Counted from the first letter of the stretch, positions 1 through 8,673 are shown. The stretch: 64,000 nt of DNA from JAWSVE01 sp033852115 (GCA_033852115.1 JAWSVE010000002.1:868001-932000), one strand, 5' to 3'. Notes: a model not told the origin generated them from the letters alone. Translations and numbers: made by a program.

Positions 1-2
1 TT

Positions 3-731
3 GTAGCACAGCGCTTAGCGAAAGGTATCGAACGTAAAACAATGCCGGTTATCGAGTTGTTGTACAACAACATGCACATGGCAGAAATAATTCGCAAAGG
101 CTCTACTGCAGAACTTAAAGAGCTTATGCGCAAGGATCAAAATAGCAGTAGTCAAACGTTTGATGATGCACTTTACCAACTTGTCGCCGAAGGGGCGATT
201 ACACAAGAAGAAGCTACGCGTCTTGCAGACTCAGAAGTCGATGTTCAACTTCGCTTGCGTATGGAGCAAAAACAAAAGCGTAATCAAGATAATGCCAAAG
301 TAAAACGTTGGTTAGACAATACGGCGAATTGGAGCGAATATCGTTCCGTGGCTGTAGAGCCGCAGCCCAACGCCGGCGCTGGCGAGGCGCAAATGGCAGA
401 ACAAATAAAAGGTTGTTTAACAACTCAAGGCTACAAAATTACTAATATTAACCCTGATTTAGTGTTACGTAGCGAGTTCGCTGTACGTGCAAGGAACGGT
501 ACGCAGTTGGAAGGTGTGTACGATTTGAGTAAGGATGTGGCTAGCTTGCCTACCAATGAGACGGTGATGCAACTAACCTTGTCAGAAGCTGCCACATCTC
601 GAAATATTTGGCGCGTGCAAGCGGCTCAAGTTGAAACTGGCGAAAGTAATTCGTTAGTGTTCCAAGCATTATTACCAGGATTGTTGGCAGATATTCCTAG
701 TGTTGCTTTAAGCAAAGAGCGTTCAATTTAG
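3..731 (+). CDS. PilT/PilU-type pilus retraction ATPase, 3' part, with C-terminal DUF4136-like extension
   Basis: The frame is open from base 3, so the 5' end lies outside the window. The first ~90 residues match the C-terminal end of PilT/PilU retraction ATPases: AQRL, then a PVIELL strand, IRKG, a QTFDDALYQL helix and a final helix ending LADSEVD. These hexameric ATPases depolymerise type IV pili at the inner membrane. PilU normally stops soon after this helix. Here about 145 more residues follow, starting after a KQKRNQDN linker. That part contains WSEYRSVAV, a QIKGCLTTQGYK helix and PDLVLRSEF, which by eye resembles DUF4136, a domain usually found in lipoproteins. The fold assignment is a guess from pattern. 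A strong hairpin follows directly. The ATPase core cannot be checked because it is upstream. Confidence 0.8.
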   Translation, partial: VAQRLAKGIERKTMPVIELLYNNMHMAEIIRKGSTAELKELMRKDQNSSSQTFDDALYQLVAEGAITQEEATRLADSEVDVQLRLRMEQKQKRNQDNAKVKRWLDNTANWSEYRSVAVEPQPNAGAGEAQMAEQIKGCLTTQGYKITNINPDLVLRSEFAVRARNGTQLEGVYDLSKDVASLPTNETVMQLTLSEAATSRNIWRVQAAQVETGESNSLVFQALLPGLLADIPSVALSKERSI

Positions 732-736
732 TCCCT

Positions 737-782
737 ACCCTGAAAATAAAAAAGGAGCNNGCTCCTTTTTTATTTTCAGGGT
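737..782. terminator. Bidirectional terminator between convergent genes, with two undetermined bases in the loop
   Basis: Two arms of 22 bases (737-758 and 761-782) are perfect reverse complements. The stem core is GGAGC/GCTCC flanked by an A-run and a T-run, so it can end transcription in both directions. It sits between the pilus ATPase (+) and the TPP enzyme (-). Bases 759-760 are NN, in the loop. Confidence 0.85.
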
Positions 783-791
783 GGGTAACAC

Positions 792-2339
792 TTAAATGAC
801 GGCTTCGATTAACTGTGGGCCTTCCGCTGCAAGTGCGCGTTTGAGTTGTTCATTAAATTCATCAGCGGTTGTTGCGCGAGTGGCATTGACACCCATGCCT
901 TTCGCAATTTCTTGGAAGTTAAGTTCGGGTTTATCAATATCCAACATATCTAATGTTTTGGTGTTGGGGTTTTCTGCCCCTACTCGCGCAAGCTCAACTT
1001 GAAGAATACGATATTTTCGGTTGGCAAAAATAATATTTACTACATTTAAATTTTCGCGCGCCTGCGTCCAGAGTGATTGAATGGTATACATGGCACCACC
1101 ATCCCCGTGTAAGCAAATAACGGAGCGATCTGGGCAGGCGATAGCCGCACCGGTGGCAACGGGTAAACCATAGCCGATACTACCACCCGTTAGTTGCAGC
1201 CAATCATGCATGGCAGACCCTTGCGTTAATCCAGTGGATGGTCCTCCGGACGTTGCCGCTTCGTCAACGACGATTGCATTTTCAGGCAGCATGTTACCAA
1301 CGGCATAGCCAATACTTTTAGCGCTCAAGCTGTTGCCAGTCATGAGGTCTGGAGTAATGACTTCTTGAATGCGTGGCGATATTTTTTGTGCGCCTAGAGC
1401 TTCAACTAAATCATCCAGTGCGGTAAATACATCCTCATCTAGACCAGCGAGAGCGTCGGTAGTGCAGCCGTCAGGGAGCGGCGTACTTGGGCGATTGGGA
1501 TAGGCGAAAAACGCAACTGGTGATTTTGCCGCGACGGTGATGACATGTTGACAATCCTTAAATTGCGCCTGGGCGGCCTCAACAAAATATTCTACTCGAT
1601 CAAATTTTACTTGACCGGCTCCACGTGTAATTCGACCGTTAAATGTTTCGTATAAAACGGTAGCGCCGGTGGCTTGTGCGATTTTATCTAGGGCGTGCAA
1701 TGCTCTCGGCTGATTTGCTGGGCCGCCAATAACTATCGTGACATTCGATTTACTTTGAAGCACTTTGGCAATAGCGTCTATGCGATCCCCAGGCACTGAC
1801 TTAAGTGGCGTCGGAACTAAGGCATCAGCAATGGTGTTGGTTTCATCCCACGCGCAATTAGCAGGCACCACGAGGTTTGCAATTTGGCCTGAGTTGCTCA
1901 TTGCGGCCTGCACAGCTTGAGCGCCCAAGCCGCTAAGCTCATCGGCCGTTTCGGCATGCTTAACCCAATCACCAAACGCAGTCGCTAAGCCATTGATATC
2001 GGATGCAAGAGGTGCGTCATACTGCAAGTGATAAGTGGCGTGATCGCCAATGAGATTAACCATCGGTGAGTGGGCGCGGCGAGCATTGTGGATATTGGCT
2101 GTCGCGTTTGCGAGACCTGGGCCAAGGTGCAGTAGCGTAACCGCAGGTTTACCCGTCATCCTAGCGTAGCCGTCGGCGGCGCCAGAGCAAACACCCTCAA
2201 AAAGTCCAAGCACAGAACGCATTTTCGGTTGGGTACCAATCGCGTGCACGAAGTGCATTTCAGAAGTGCCCGGGTTAGTAAAGCAAGTATCAACACCTGC
2301 TTTTAAAAGGGTTTGAATAATACTCTCAGCGCCATTCAT
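792..2339 (-). CDS. Thiamine-pyrophosphate enzyme, acetolactate synthase large subunit-like
   Basis: This is a three-domain TPP enzyme of the acetolactate synthase / benzoylformate decarboxylase superfamily (COG0028). The N-terminal PYR domain carries the catalytic glutamate (E48, in LFEGVCSGAADGYAR). The central domain contains VIGGPANQ. The C-terminal PP domain has the Mg-TPP motif starting GDGG (412-415) and ending about 30 residues later near NRKY. At 515 residues it is shorter than IlvB/IlvI, and no small regulatory subunit lies nearby, so it is probably not the biosynthetic AHAS. Proteins of this length are usually labelled acetolactate synthase large subunit or benzoylformate decarboxylase-like; the true 2-oxoacid substrate is unknown. 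It is a single gene convergent with the pilus ATPase and divergent from the acetyltransferase. Confidence 0.85.
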   Translation of the reverse strand: MNGAESIIQTLLKAGVDTCFTNPGTSEMHFVHAIGTQPKMRSVLGLFEGVCSGAADGYARMTGKPAVTLLHLGPGLANATANIHNARRAHSPMVNLIGDHATYHLQYDAPLASDINGLATAFGDWVKHAETADELSGLGAQAVQAAMSNSGQIANLVVPANCAWDETNTIADALVPTPLKSVPGDRIDAIAKVLQSKSNVTIVIGGPANQPRALHALDKIAQATGATVLYETFNGRITRGAGQVKFDRVEYFVEAAQAQFKDCQHVITVAAKSPVAFFAYPNRPSTPLPDGCTTDALAGLDEDVFTALDDLVEALGAQKISPRIQEVITPDLMTGNSLSAKSIGYAVGNMLPENAIVVDEAATSGGPSTGLTQGSAMHDWLQLTGGSIGYGLPVATGAAIACPDRSVICLHGDGGAMYTIQSLWTQARENLNVVNIIFANRKYRILQVELARVGAENPNTKTLDMLDIDKPELNFQEIAKGMGVNATRATTADEFNEQLKRALAAEGPQLIEAVI

Positions 2340-2510
2340 GTTATGTCTCTCGTACTGCTTAAGCGGGTTTGTTGTTGGTTCGTGAGTGTATGCTAGTTTG
2401 AGCGCGGTTTCGAGTAGACCAATATAAAGTGTAGAAGTGTTAAGAACTTCTCAACACATTTCATGCTTTAATTTATAGTTTGAGATAGTTTGAATTTATG
2501 GAGGGCAGGG

Positions 2511-3005
2511 ATGGAAGTTAGGCCTATCGCAATAGGGGACGCTGGTTTAATGCTAGCGCTAAATTTGGCACTCGATGCAGAATCTGATTTTATGTTACTC
2601 GAGCCAGGAGAGAGACCGCAGTCGAAAATTTTACAGTCTGAAATTATTTCAAATGCTGTAGCACAAAATAACGTGACGTGGATGATTGCACAGGACCGAC
2701 AAGAGCTAATTGGCTATTGTGCCGTAACAGCTAGTAAACAGCGCCGTTCTCGGCACGTTGGTTCTTTGGTGATGGGCGTTAGAAAGCCATATTGGGGTAG
2801 GGGTGTCGGTGCCAATTTACTTGCAGTCGTTGTTGATGCGGCGAATTGCAAAGGGGTTAGACGGATAGAGCTCTCTGTTCGAGAAGATAATTTGCGAGGG
2901 ATCGCACTGTATAAAAAGTTTGGTTTTGTTGAAGAAGGGCGGCGTACCAAATCGCTGCGGATTGGTGACAGGCTATTTGATGAATTATATATGGCAAGGC
3001 GTTAA
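2511..3005 (+). CDS. GNAT-family N-acetyltransferase
   Basis: 164 residues. The acetyl-CoA binding signature of GNAT enzymes is clear: VGSLVMGVRKPYWGRGVGANLL, where the RGVGANL turn is the Q/RxxGxG/A loop. It is followed by the motif-B strand/helix RIELSVREDNLRGIALYKKFGF and FVEEGRR. The frame extends up to a TTG at 2490, but the ATG at 2511 has GGAGGG five bases upstream and is preferred. The protein is related to the RimJ/RimL/SpeG-like branch; the acceptor (protein, amine or antibiotic) cannot be inferred. It stands alone, divergent from the TPP enzyme and convergent with the esterase. An 11-bp inverted repeat lies downstream at 3186-3219. Confidence 0.88.
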   Translation: MEVRPIAIGDAGLMLALNLALDAESDFMLLEPGERPQSKILQSEIISNAVAQNNVTWMIAQDRQELIGYCAVTASKQRRSRHVGSLVMGVRKPYWGRGVGANLLAVVVDAANCKGVRRIELSVREDNLRGIALYKKFGFVEEGRRTKSLRIGDRLFDELYMARR

Positions 3006-3185
3006 TGCTGTATCACTTGATCCTATGGCTTACGACTATATGAATCTTTTGGAAAATATTAATGTCTGCATCCGTGTCAAAGACATTCTTAACGTTGTTG
3101 ATCAATTATTTTTTTCAACAAAAGTGCTTGCGATGATCATGAGAAAATTATTCGTGGACAAGCTGGGATATAAGAATGTTTTGTC

Positions 3186-3219
3186 AACACTAACCACCAT
3201 GCCTCTGATGGTTAGTGTT
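3186..3219. terminator. Hairpin between convergent acetyltransferase and esterase genes
   Basis: AACACTAACCA (3186-3196) is repeated in reverse complement at 3209-3219, with a 12-base loop. It sits in the convergent gap, the expected place for a shared terminator, but there is no strong U-tract on either side. The rest of 3006-3229 shows nothing else supportable. Confidence 0.45.
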
Positions 3220-3229
3220 CGAATTAACG

Positions 3230-4831
3230 CTATCCCTCTTTACCTGACAAGATTTTTCGAATAGTGCTTAAGGGGTCGTTCTCTACTCTACTCGGTAGAT
3301 TGAACATCATCGTCGAACGTGATTCAGCGTCGAACGCGGGCCACTCAGGAATGTTTTTGTTGTTGGGATTGCCGGTGCGTGCAAAGGCTATCCAGGCTTC
3401 TGACATTTGGTCCGCCATTGCTTGTGGCTCATCACCCGGGCCTACCAAAATGCGTGACAATTCCACGTTGTCGAACATGAATGGTATTTCCAATGTGTGC
3501 GCAGATCGGAATTTACCGTTGTTCGCTGGTGTTTCCCAGGTTAACGAATACATATAAACCTTCGCTGCATTTTGAGCCGCTTTACGTTCAGCGAGCATTT
3601 GCGATCCGTAGTGGAACATTGCTGAGTCTATCGCCGTGCGTAAATGCGTGGGTGAGTAATCCGGATAGATACGTCGGAATTCTGCGAGCAGTGCTTTGCC
3701 TTTGCGAGTATTCGCTGCGTATTCTTCGAGCTGTTCTTCGGTTAGGTTTCCAAACCATGGCTCTGACGCTTGGAAGAATGTGAGTTCGTCTTTGTTGGTG
3801 CCTATGAGCACGGGAACGTCGGCGGAAATCTTCGGGGCACCCATAATAAAGGGATGTTGTGGCATGGATATGCCGTCCAGTACTGGCGAAAATTTTCCAG
3901 AACCGACTTTAAGAGCGGCTGCCATGATTGTGTCAGCGCTGAGGCCTTGGAGAGTTTTTAAATCTTTTTGGACGTCGTTAATTCCGAGTTCAGCTAGCAA
4001 TGCAGTGGCGGTTGCGGTCGCTGTTTTAGAAGGGGTGACGGTTATGCCTGGGCCGCTTTGAATAATGGCTTTGTGAAATAGCCCCTGAGCAGACGGCATG
4101 GCCATAAGATTACTCACTTTCTGGCCGCCGCCGGACTCACCCATAATCGTAACGTTCGATGGGTCGCCACCAAAGTTGGCGATGTTGTCACGTACCCACT
4201 CTAATGCGAGCACCATGTCGAGATTTCCCGCATTACCGGAGGTCGCGTAGTCTTTGCCGAGCAGTTCTGCGAGATGGAGGTAGCCAAAGACATTGAGGCG
4301 ATGGTTCACGGTCACTACGACTACATCACCGCGTTTGGCGAGGTTTTCACCGTTGTATAAAGGCCAATTACCAGAGCCGAAGGCATGGCCTCCACCGTGA
4401 AACCAAACCATAACGGGGCGTTTATTATTATCGGGTTCTGGAGTCCAAACATTCAGGAACAGGCAATCCTCATTGTCGATTTTCATTTCGCTGAAGGTCG
4501 GCATTAGCGCTTGCATACGCAAACTATAGTCGTTGCGGTGAAACGCCAGCGAGCCTGCCGCTGCTTGCATCGCCGGTGCACCGTAATCGATTGCGTTGTA
4601 TAACGCTTCGATTGGCTCAGGCTTTTGCGGAGGCATAAAGCGTAGGTCGCCGACGGGTGCTGCGCCATAACGGATGCCTTTAAAGGTGTCGATATCGTTG
4701 TGAACGAAACCTTGGACTTTTCCGAGGTTTGTTTCGACCACAGGTGTTGTTTGCGGCAGTTGCGCTATTACGCTAGTGGCCAGAAACATGCTGGCGAGCC
4801 AAAGCGCCAGTTGTGACTTGTTTCCTTTCAT
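3230..4831 (-). CDS. Secreted type-B carboxylesterase (para-nitrobenzyl esterase family)
   Basis: 533 residues with an N-terminal signal peptide (about 1-23, ending SVIAQ), so it is exported. It is an alpha/beta hydrolase of the carboxylesterase type-B family. The family signature EDCLFLNVWTP is at 121-131 and the oxyanion hole HGGGH at 145-149. The nucleophile S233 lies in GESGGG, where most relatives have GESAGG. The acid E349 is in NKDEL and the catalytic H445 in SAHTLEIPF. It would hydrolyse carboxylic esters in the periplasm or outside the cell; the natural substrate is unknown. It is monocistronic, with about 170 bases to queC, which is transcribed divergently. All triad members are present, so the enzyme should be active. 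Confidence 0.92.
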   Translation of the reverse strand: MKGNKSQLALWLASMFLATSVIAQLPQTTPVVETNLGKVQGFVHNDIDTFKGIRYGAAPVGDLRFMPPQKPEPIEALYNAIDYGAPAMQAAAGSLAFHRNDYSLRMQALMPTFSEMKIDNEDCLFLNVWTPEPDNNKRPVMVWFHGGGHAFGSGNWPLYNGENLAKRGDVVVVTVNHRLNVFGYLHLAELLGKDYATSGNAGNLDMVLALEWVRDNIANFGGDPSNVTIMGESGGGQKVSNLMAMPSAQGLFHKAIIQSGPGITVTPSKTATATATALLAELGINDVQKDLKTLQGLSADTIMAAALKVGSGKFSPVLDGISMPQHPFIMGAPKISADVPVLIGTNKDELTFFQASEPWFGNLTEEQLEEYAANTRKGKALLAEFRRIYPDYSPTHLRTAIDSAMFHYGSQMLAERKAAQNAAKVYMYSLTWETPANNGKFRSAHTLEIPFMFDNVELSRILVGPGDEPQAMADQMSEAWIAFARTGNPNNKNIPEWPAFDAESRSTMMFNLPSRVENDPLSTIRKILSGKEG

Positions 4832-5002
4832 GGTGAGTAGTCCTCAAAGTTCGATAGTAGGATTTATTGTCGGGTCAGCATGCTATCACCTTATTTTGCT
4901 ACGATGTGTAAAGTAGCGGCTCGGCGCCGAAGAAAGCGCGGTTTATATAAAACCTACGAGGCCTTAAAATATCGCCTCTAGTTTTAGCCAGTCGGAGCAA
5001 GC

Positions 5003-5686
5003 GTGTCGAATAAGTCAGCCGTTGTATTAACCTCAGGGGGATTAGATTCCACCACCTTAATTGCCATCGCAAAGTCAGAGGGCTACGCCGTTTATTCTCT
5101 GGCTTTCGACTACGGCCAACGCCACCGTGCAGAGTTAGTGGCCGCTGAGCGTAATAGCCGACTACTCGGGGCCGTCGAGCATAAAGTGGTTAACCTGGAT
5201 CTTCGAGCGATTGGCGGTTCCGCCTTGACTGATGACACTATCGATGTCCCTGATCACCAAGAAGAGGGAGGGATTCCTGTTACCTATGTGCCCGCCCGCA
5301 ACACGGTGTTTCTGTCGATTGCTCTGGGCTGGGCTGAAGTGCTGGGTGCCAATGACATTTTTATCGGGGTAAATGCGGTGGACTACTCAGGCTACCCCGA
5401 CTGCCGTCCTGATTTTATCGCTGCTTACGAAAAAATGGCTAATCTTGCGACCAAAGCGGGCGTTGAAGGCACGCCTCTGCGTATTCGAACCCCGCTTATT
5501 GACCTGAGTAAGGCCGAGATTATCCAGCGTGGGCTTGGACTTGGCGTCGACTATGCTGCCACTGTTTCATGCTATCAGGCTGATACTGAAGGTCGTGCCT
5601 GCGGCCGCTGCGATAGCTGCTATCTCCGACAAGAGGGCTTTCGCGCAGCAGGCGTTTCAGACCCAACTCGATACGTACCGGCCTAA
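5003..5686 (+). CDS. queC: 7-cyano-7-deazaguanine synthase QueC
   Basis: QueC converts 7-carboxy-7-deazaguanine to preQ0 using ATP and ammonia, in the queuosine tRNA modification pathway. The ATP-pyrophosphatase P-loop SGGLDSTT is near the N-terminus. The C-terminal zinc site is CYQADTEGRACGRCDSCYLR, with four cysteines in the family spacing. The 227-residue length is typical. The start is GTG with GGAG five bases upstream. No other queuosine gene is adjacent. I looked for a preQ1 riboswitch in the leader and did not find a convincing one. A small hairpin follows the stop codon. Confidence 0.97.
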   Translation: MSNKSAVVLTSGGLDSTTLIAIAKSEGYAVYSLAFDYGQRHRAELVAAERNSRLLGAVEHKVVNLDLRAIGGSALTDDTIDVPDHQEEGGIPVTYVPARNTVFLSIALGWAEVLGANDIFIGVNAVDYSGYPDCRPDFIAAYEKMANLATKAGVEGTPLRIRTPLIDLSKAEIIQRGLGLGVDYAATVSCYQADTEGRACGRCDSCYLRQEGFRAAGVSDPTRYVPA

Positions 5687-5694
5687 TCAGAACG

Positions 5695-5717
5695 AAGGGG
5701 AATAACCCCTTGCTTTT
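5695..5717 (+). terminator. Weak terminator-like hairpin after queC
   Basis: AAGGGG (5695-5700), loop AATAA, CCCCTT (5706-5711), followed by a short T-rich stretch GCTTTTGC. The stem is only six base pairs, so efficiency is uncertain. Confidence 0.5.
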
Positions 5718-5743
5718 GCTATAAAAAAAGTTCTCCAAAGCAC

Positions 5744-5771
5744 TTGTCTTTTGAACTGAAATCATTACTAT
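5744..5771 (+). promoter_or_regulatory. Candidate sigma-70 promoter for tRNA-Lys
   Basis: TTGTCT (5744-5749), 16-base spacer, TACTAT (5766-5771), followed by a GC-rich ATGCGCC discriminator. GC-rich discriminators are typical of stringently controlled stable-RNA promoters. It would give a leader of about 110 bases before the tRNA. This is a by-eye match only. Confidence 0.4.
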
Positions 5772-5886
5772 ATGCGCCTCTTTGAGACGCCGGTAGCGCA
5801 CACCAAAGCGCCAGCTTATCACCTATAAGAAAGCCACCTCAAAGAAAGCTGCCTTCATGCAGCAATCACAATTAGCAAAAGTTTAT

Positions 5887-5962
5887 GGGTCGTTAGCTCA
5901 GTTGGTAGAGCAGTTGGCTTTTAACCAATTGGTCACTGGTTCGAATCCAGTACGACCCACCA
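5887..5962 (+). tRNA. tRNA-Lys (anticodon TTT)
   Basis: A 76-base tRNA with encoded CCA. The acceptor stem GGGTCGT pairs with ACGACCC (5952-5958), followed by discriminator A and CCA. The D-arm is AGCTCAGTTGGTAGAGC. The anticodon loop CTTTTAA gives anticodon TTT, and the T-arm contains GGTTCGAATCC. It is a single tRNA with its own terminator and no other RNA genes nearby. Confidence 0.98.
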
Positions 5963-5965
5963 TAC

Positions 5966-5999
5966 AAAAAAGGGCTGCCCAAATGGGCGGCCCTTTTTT
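5966..5999 (+). terminator. Rho-independent terminator after tRNA-Lys
   Basis: GGGCTGCCC (5972-5980), loop AAAT, GGGCGGCCC (5985-5993) with one G-U pair, flanked by an A-run and followed by TTTTTT. This is a textbook intrinsic terminator. Confidence 0.92.
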
Positions 6000-6118
6000 G
6001 TTCTCACTCAACGGCACGCCTGGCCCTTAATAAAAATTAATCGCCCCTTACTGCCTAAAACGCTAACCTGTCGCTCTTCATAAAAATAACTGAAATAACT
6101 CGTAGCGAGGGGCTTAGC

Positions 6119-7300
6119 GTGGCTGGATTTAGGACCTTTCTATTTTGGTGCCACTTGAGTAGTGGTGTGGCGGCGGCGTTGATCGTGTTTTCCATGTCGA
6201 TAACCGGCGTGTTACTGACTTACGAAAGACAGATACTTGCAGCAGAAGCACCGCAGTTTGTGCCCGCCCCTGATGCCGAAGCGCCGCTTCCTATAGAGCA
6301 ATTAAAAGCTATTATTGATGAGTCATCGTTTCGGGCGAGTAGTGTCTCATTGAGTCGTGAGCCGAATGCGCCCGTAACCTGGAGAGCGGGGCGTCGAGAC
6401 TCTATAGTACAAAACCCCTATACGGGAAAATGGTCTGAGCCTGCTGAATCCTCACTAGCGCAGGTGTTTGGTTTCATCACTCGTTTTCACCGCTGGTTTG
6501 ATCTTTCGGGGGATGCGCGGGCAACTGGTCGCGCCATCACAGGGGTCAGTAATTTATTGTTTTTATTTTTACTGTTCAGTGGTTTGTATTTGTGGCTGCC
6601 CAAGGTATACCGTTGGGGTGCCTTCAAATTGCGTCTGAAGTTTGTCACTGCACCTAGTAGCGCCGCTAGAGACTTTAACTGGCACCACGTGTTGGGCTTT
6701 TGGTTTGCCATTCCCTTGGTGGTCATAATTGCATCGGGTACGGTATTTGGTTACAACTGGGCCAGTAATTTAGTGTATTTCGCAGCGGGTGAGGAGCCTC
6801 CGTCGCGCGGCGGTGCGAGGATACAATAGCGATCTCAAGTCAGGGGGAGCGACTTATCCAATGCGGGCGTTAGTCAACAGATTGTTGTTAGCTCTGGTAA
6901 ACCCTTGTCCGAATTAATAGCCGTTGCGGCACAGCAAGTGCCGGACTGGCGAACCCTGTCGGTAGCAATACCGGGCGGCGACGCTGAAGTGCTCTCGGTG
7001 ACTCTTGATACTGGGAATGGCGGTCAACCTCAGCGCCGCACGACGGTTGAAGTGGATATCGCTACTGGCGAGGTTTCAGCAGTCAAACCATTTTCATCTC
7101 TGTCGACCGGGCGTCAATGGCGAGTGCTGCTTCGATTCCTTCATACGGGTGAAGCACTGGGAGTTGTTGGTCAAACCATTGCTGGGTTAGCCAGTTTAGC
7201 GTCAGTGATTATGGTATGGACTGGGCTCGCATTGGCCTACAGGCGTTTGCTTCGCAGTCTCACTAAGCGCAAAAGCAAACGAGTGGCTGGAGCTTCGTAA
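6119..7300 (+). pseudogene. PepSY-associated membrane protein interrupted by an in-frame TAG codon
   Basis: Two open segments (6119-6829 and the stretch ending at 7300) are in the same frame and together give the ~393 codons usual for PepSY-associated TM proteins. The N-terminal part has the TM segment near FWCHLSSGVAAALIVFSMS, an HRWFDL motif, and TM helices around LFLFLLFSGLYLWLP and FWFAIPLVVIIASG. The C-terminal part has the second PepSY-like region, FLHTGEAL, and the last TM helix near IAGLASLASVIMVWTGLA. The only break is TAG at 6827-6829, in the low-complexity periplasmic linker. There is no ribosome site at the TTG (6905) of the second half, so it is not an independent gene. These proteins often sit beside TonB siderophore receptors, but none is present here. 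The start is GTG with GAGGGG upstream. Readthrough, or a sequencing error, would restore a full protein. Confidence 0.8.
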
Positions 7301-7432
7301 GATTGCCTGTTGAACTGTGAGGAGGGTAATGTCTTCATGCGCGGTTGGGCACGTAAGCAGATTGAAAAACGGTTAGCTAGAAAGTTATAGTGGCCTGAAA
7401 CATTAACTACGCGACTCAAAATAAGATAATTT

Positions 7433-8293
7433 ATGGCTGCATCATTTGTATTAACCGTCGTCTGCCAAGACCAGCCCGGCATTACCGCTGGCGTCACCAG
7501 CAGTTTGTTTTCGGCGGGGGCGAACATTATCGAAGCTCAACAGTTTAACGATCAGGATACCGGTCGTTTTTTTATGCGCGTCGTATTTACCGCAGGTGCG
7601 GAGGCGTGCGATGACGGTACGCTGGAGAAAGCGTTGCAAAAGCCCATTCAGCAATTTTCTATTGAATGGACCCTAAAACCTCTCAACCAAAAAAAGAAAG
7701 TACTGATATTGGTGTCTAAGCAAGATCATTGCTTAGGTGACCTACTATACCGTACTCGAATCGGGGAGCTGGCGATGGAGGTTGTCGGCGTCGTATCTAA
7801 CCATCCAAGGTCTTCTCTGAATATTGCGACCTTGGGTGATGTGCCCTATTACCATTTTCCAATTATACCCGAGACTAAGCCAGAGCAGGAAGCAAAAATA
7901 AAACAAGTCATTGATGAAAGTGGTGCTGAATTGATTGTGTTAGCACGCTATATGCAAATTTTATCAGAAGATTTGACTGAATTTGTTTCAGGTCGTTGTG
8001 TCAATATTCACCACAGCTCGCTGCCTGGATTCAAAGGCGCAAAACCGTATCATCAGGCATATGAACGAGGCGTAAAATTAATCGGTGCAACGGCGCATTT
8101 CGTCACATCAGACTTAGATGAAGGCCCAATTATCGAACAGGACATTGAACACATTACTCACGCCGATATGCCAGACGATCTGGTAAGAAAGGGCAGAGAT
8201 ATTGAGCGCAATGTTCTCGCTAGAGCTGTTAGCTATCTGTTGGAAGAAAGAGTCTTGTTAAACGGCAGTAAGACGGTGGTGTTTCGAGACTAA
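7433..8293 (+). CDS. purU: Formyltetrahydrofolate deformylase PurU
   Basis: PurU hydrolyses 10-formyl-tetrahydrofolate to formate and tetrahydrofolate, supplying formate for PurT and balancing one-carbon pools. Residues 1-80 form an ACT domain (VVCQDQPGITAGVTSSLF), the site of methionine/glycine control in E. coli. Residues 88-286 are the formyltransferase-like hydrolase domain, with the active-site NIHHSSLPGF (191-200) and the aspartate in DLDEGPI (D229). The 286-residue length matches the family. It follows the broken PepSY gene by about 130 bases, and a small unknown gene starts seven bases after its stop. Confidence 0.97.
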   Translation: MAASFVLTVVCQDQPGITAGVTSSLFSAGANIIEAQQFNDQDTGRFFMRVVFTAGAEACDDGTLEKALQKPIQQFSIEWTLKPLNQKKKVLILVSKQDHCLGDLLYRTRIGELAMEVVGVVSNHPRSSLNIATLGDVPYYHFPIIPETKPEQEAKIKQVIDESGAELIVLARYMQILSEDLTEFVSGRCVNIHHSSLPGFKGAKPYHQAYERGVKLIGATAHFVTSDLDEGPIIEQDIEHITHADMPDDLVRKGRDIERNVLARAVSYLLEERVLLNGSKTVVFRD

Positions 8294-8300
8294 TTTCTTT

Positions 8301-8627
8301 ATGCAGCGGCAAACTTCCACAGACAGCGCTAAGCGTCGTGCGGGTGAGGTAGCGAGCGCGATGTTACAAGGCTCGATGCCGTACCTTAAAGGCGTTATCG
8401 AGTTAGTATCGTTACGTGAGGCACTCGGTATTTACGAAAATGATCCTGACTTCTTTGCGTTTACGGGGGTTTTGGCGGAGATCAATAATTTGCCGCTCGG
8501 CAGTAATCCCGACAACTGGACCGATGAAAATATAGCTAAACACCGGGATGTTATTTCAGAATCAGAGAAGTGGGCGAAAGCATTTAGTTCAACCCAGTGT
8601 CGAGCGATAGCGGAGCGGTTTGGGTAA
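8301..8627 (+). CDS. Small conserved-looking protein of unknown function downstream of purU
   Basis: 108 residues, starting seven bases after purU, so probably cotranscribed and perhaps translated by reinitiation. It has no signal peptide or membrane helix. It is mostly helical, with the segments MLQGSMPYLKGVIELVSLR, DPDFFAFTGVLAEINNLPLG and a C-terminal helix with one cysteine (STQCRAIAERF). The pattern looks like a real folded protein rather than a chance frame, but I do not recognise the family. A role linked to one-carbon metabolism is only suggested by position. Confidence 0.7.
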   Translation: MQRQTSTDSAKRRAGEVASAMLQGSMPYLKGVIELVSLREALGIYENDPDFFAFTGVLAEINNLPLGSNPDNWTDENIAKHRDVISESEKWAKAFSSTQCRAIAERFG

Positions 8628-8673
8628 TTATGCAGTTGTTAGTATGAGGTACTAAGGGCAATACCATTCCCAT

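Noticed and set aside
2920..3264. 114-codon frame overlapping the end of the acetyltransferase and the esterase
   Set aside because: It overlaps the acetyltransferase in another frame and runs into the convergent esterase; no ribosome site and no protein-like pattern.
4932..5002. Possible preQ1 riboswitch before queC
   Set aside because: A GAGGC/GCCTC hairpin (4958-4978) exists, but the pseudoknot and A-rich tail of preQ1 riboswitches are not visible.
6905..7300. Independent gene for the second half of the PepSY protein
   Set aside because: Begins with TTG without a ribosome site and is in frame with the first half; better explained as the interrupted end of one gene.
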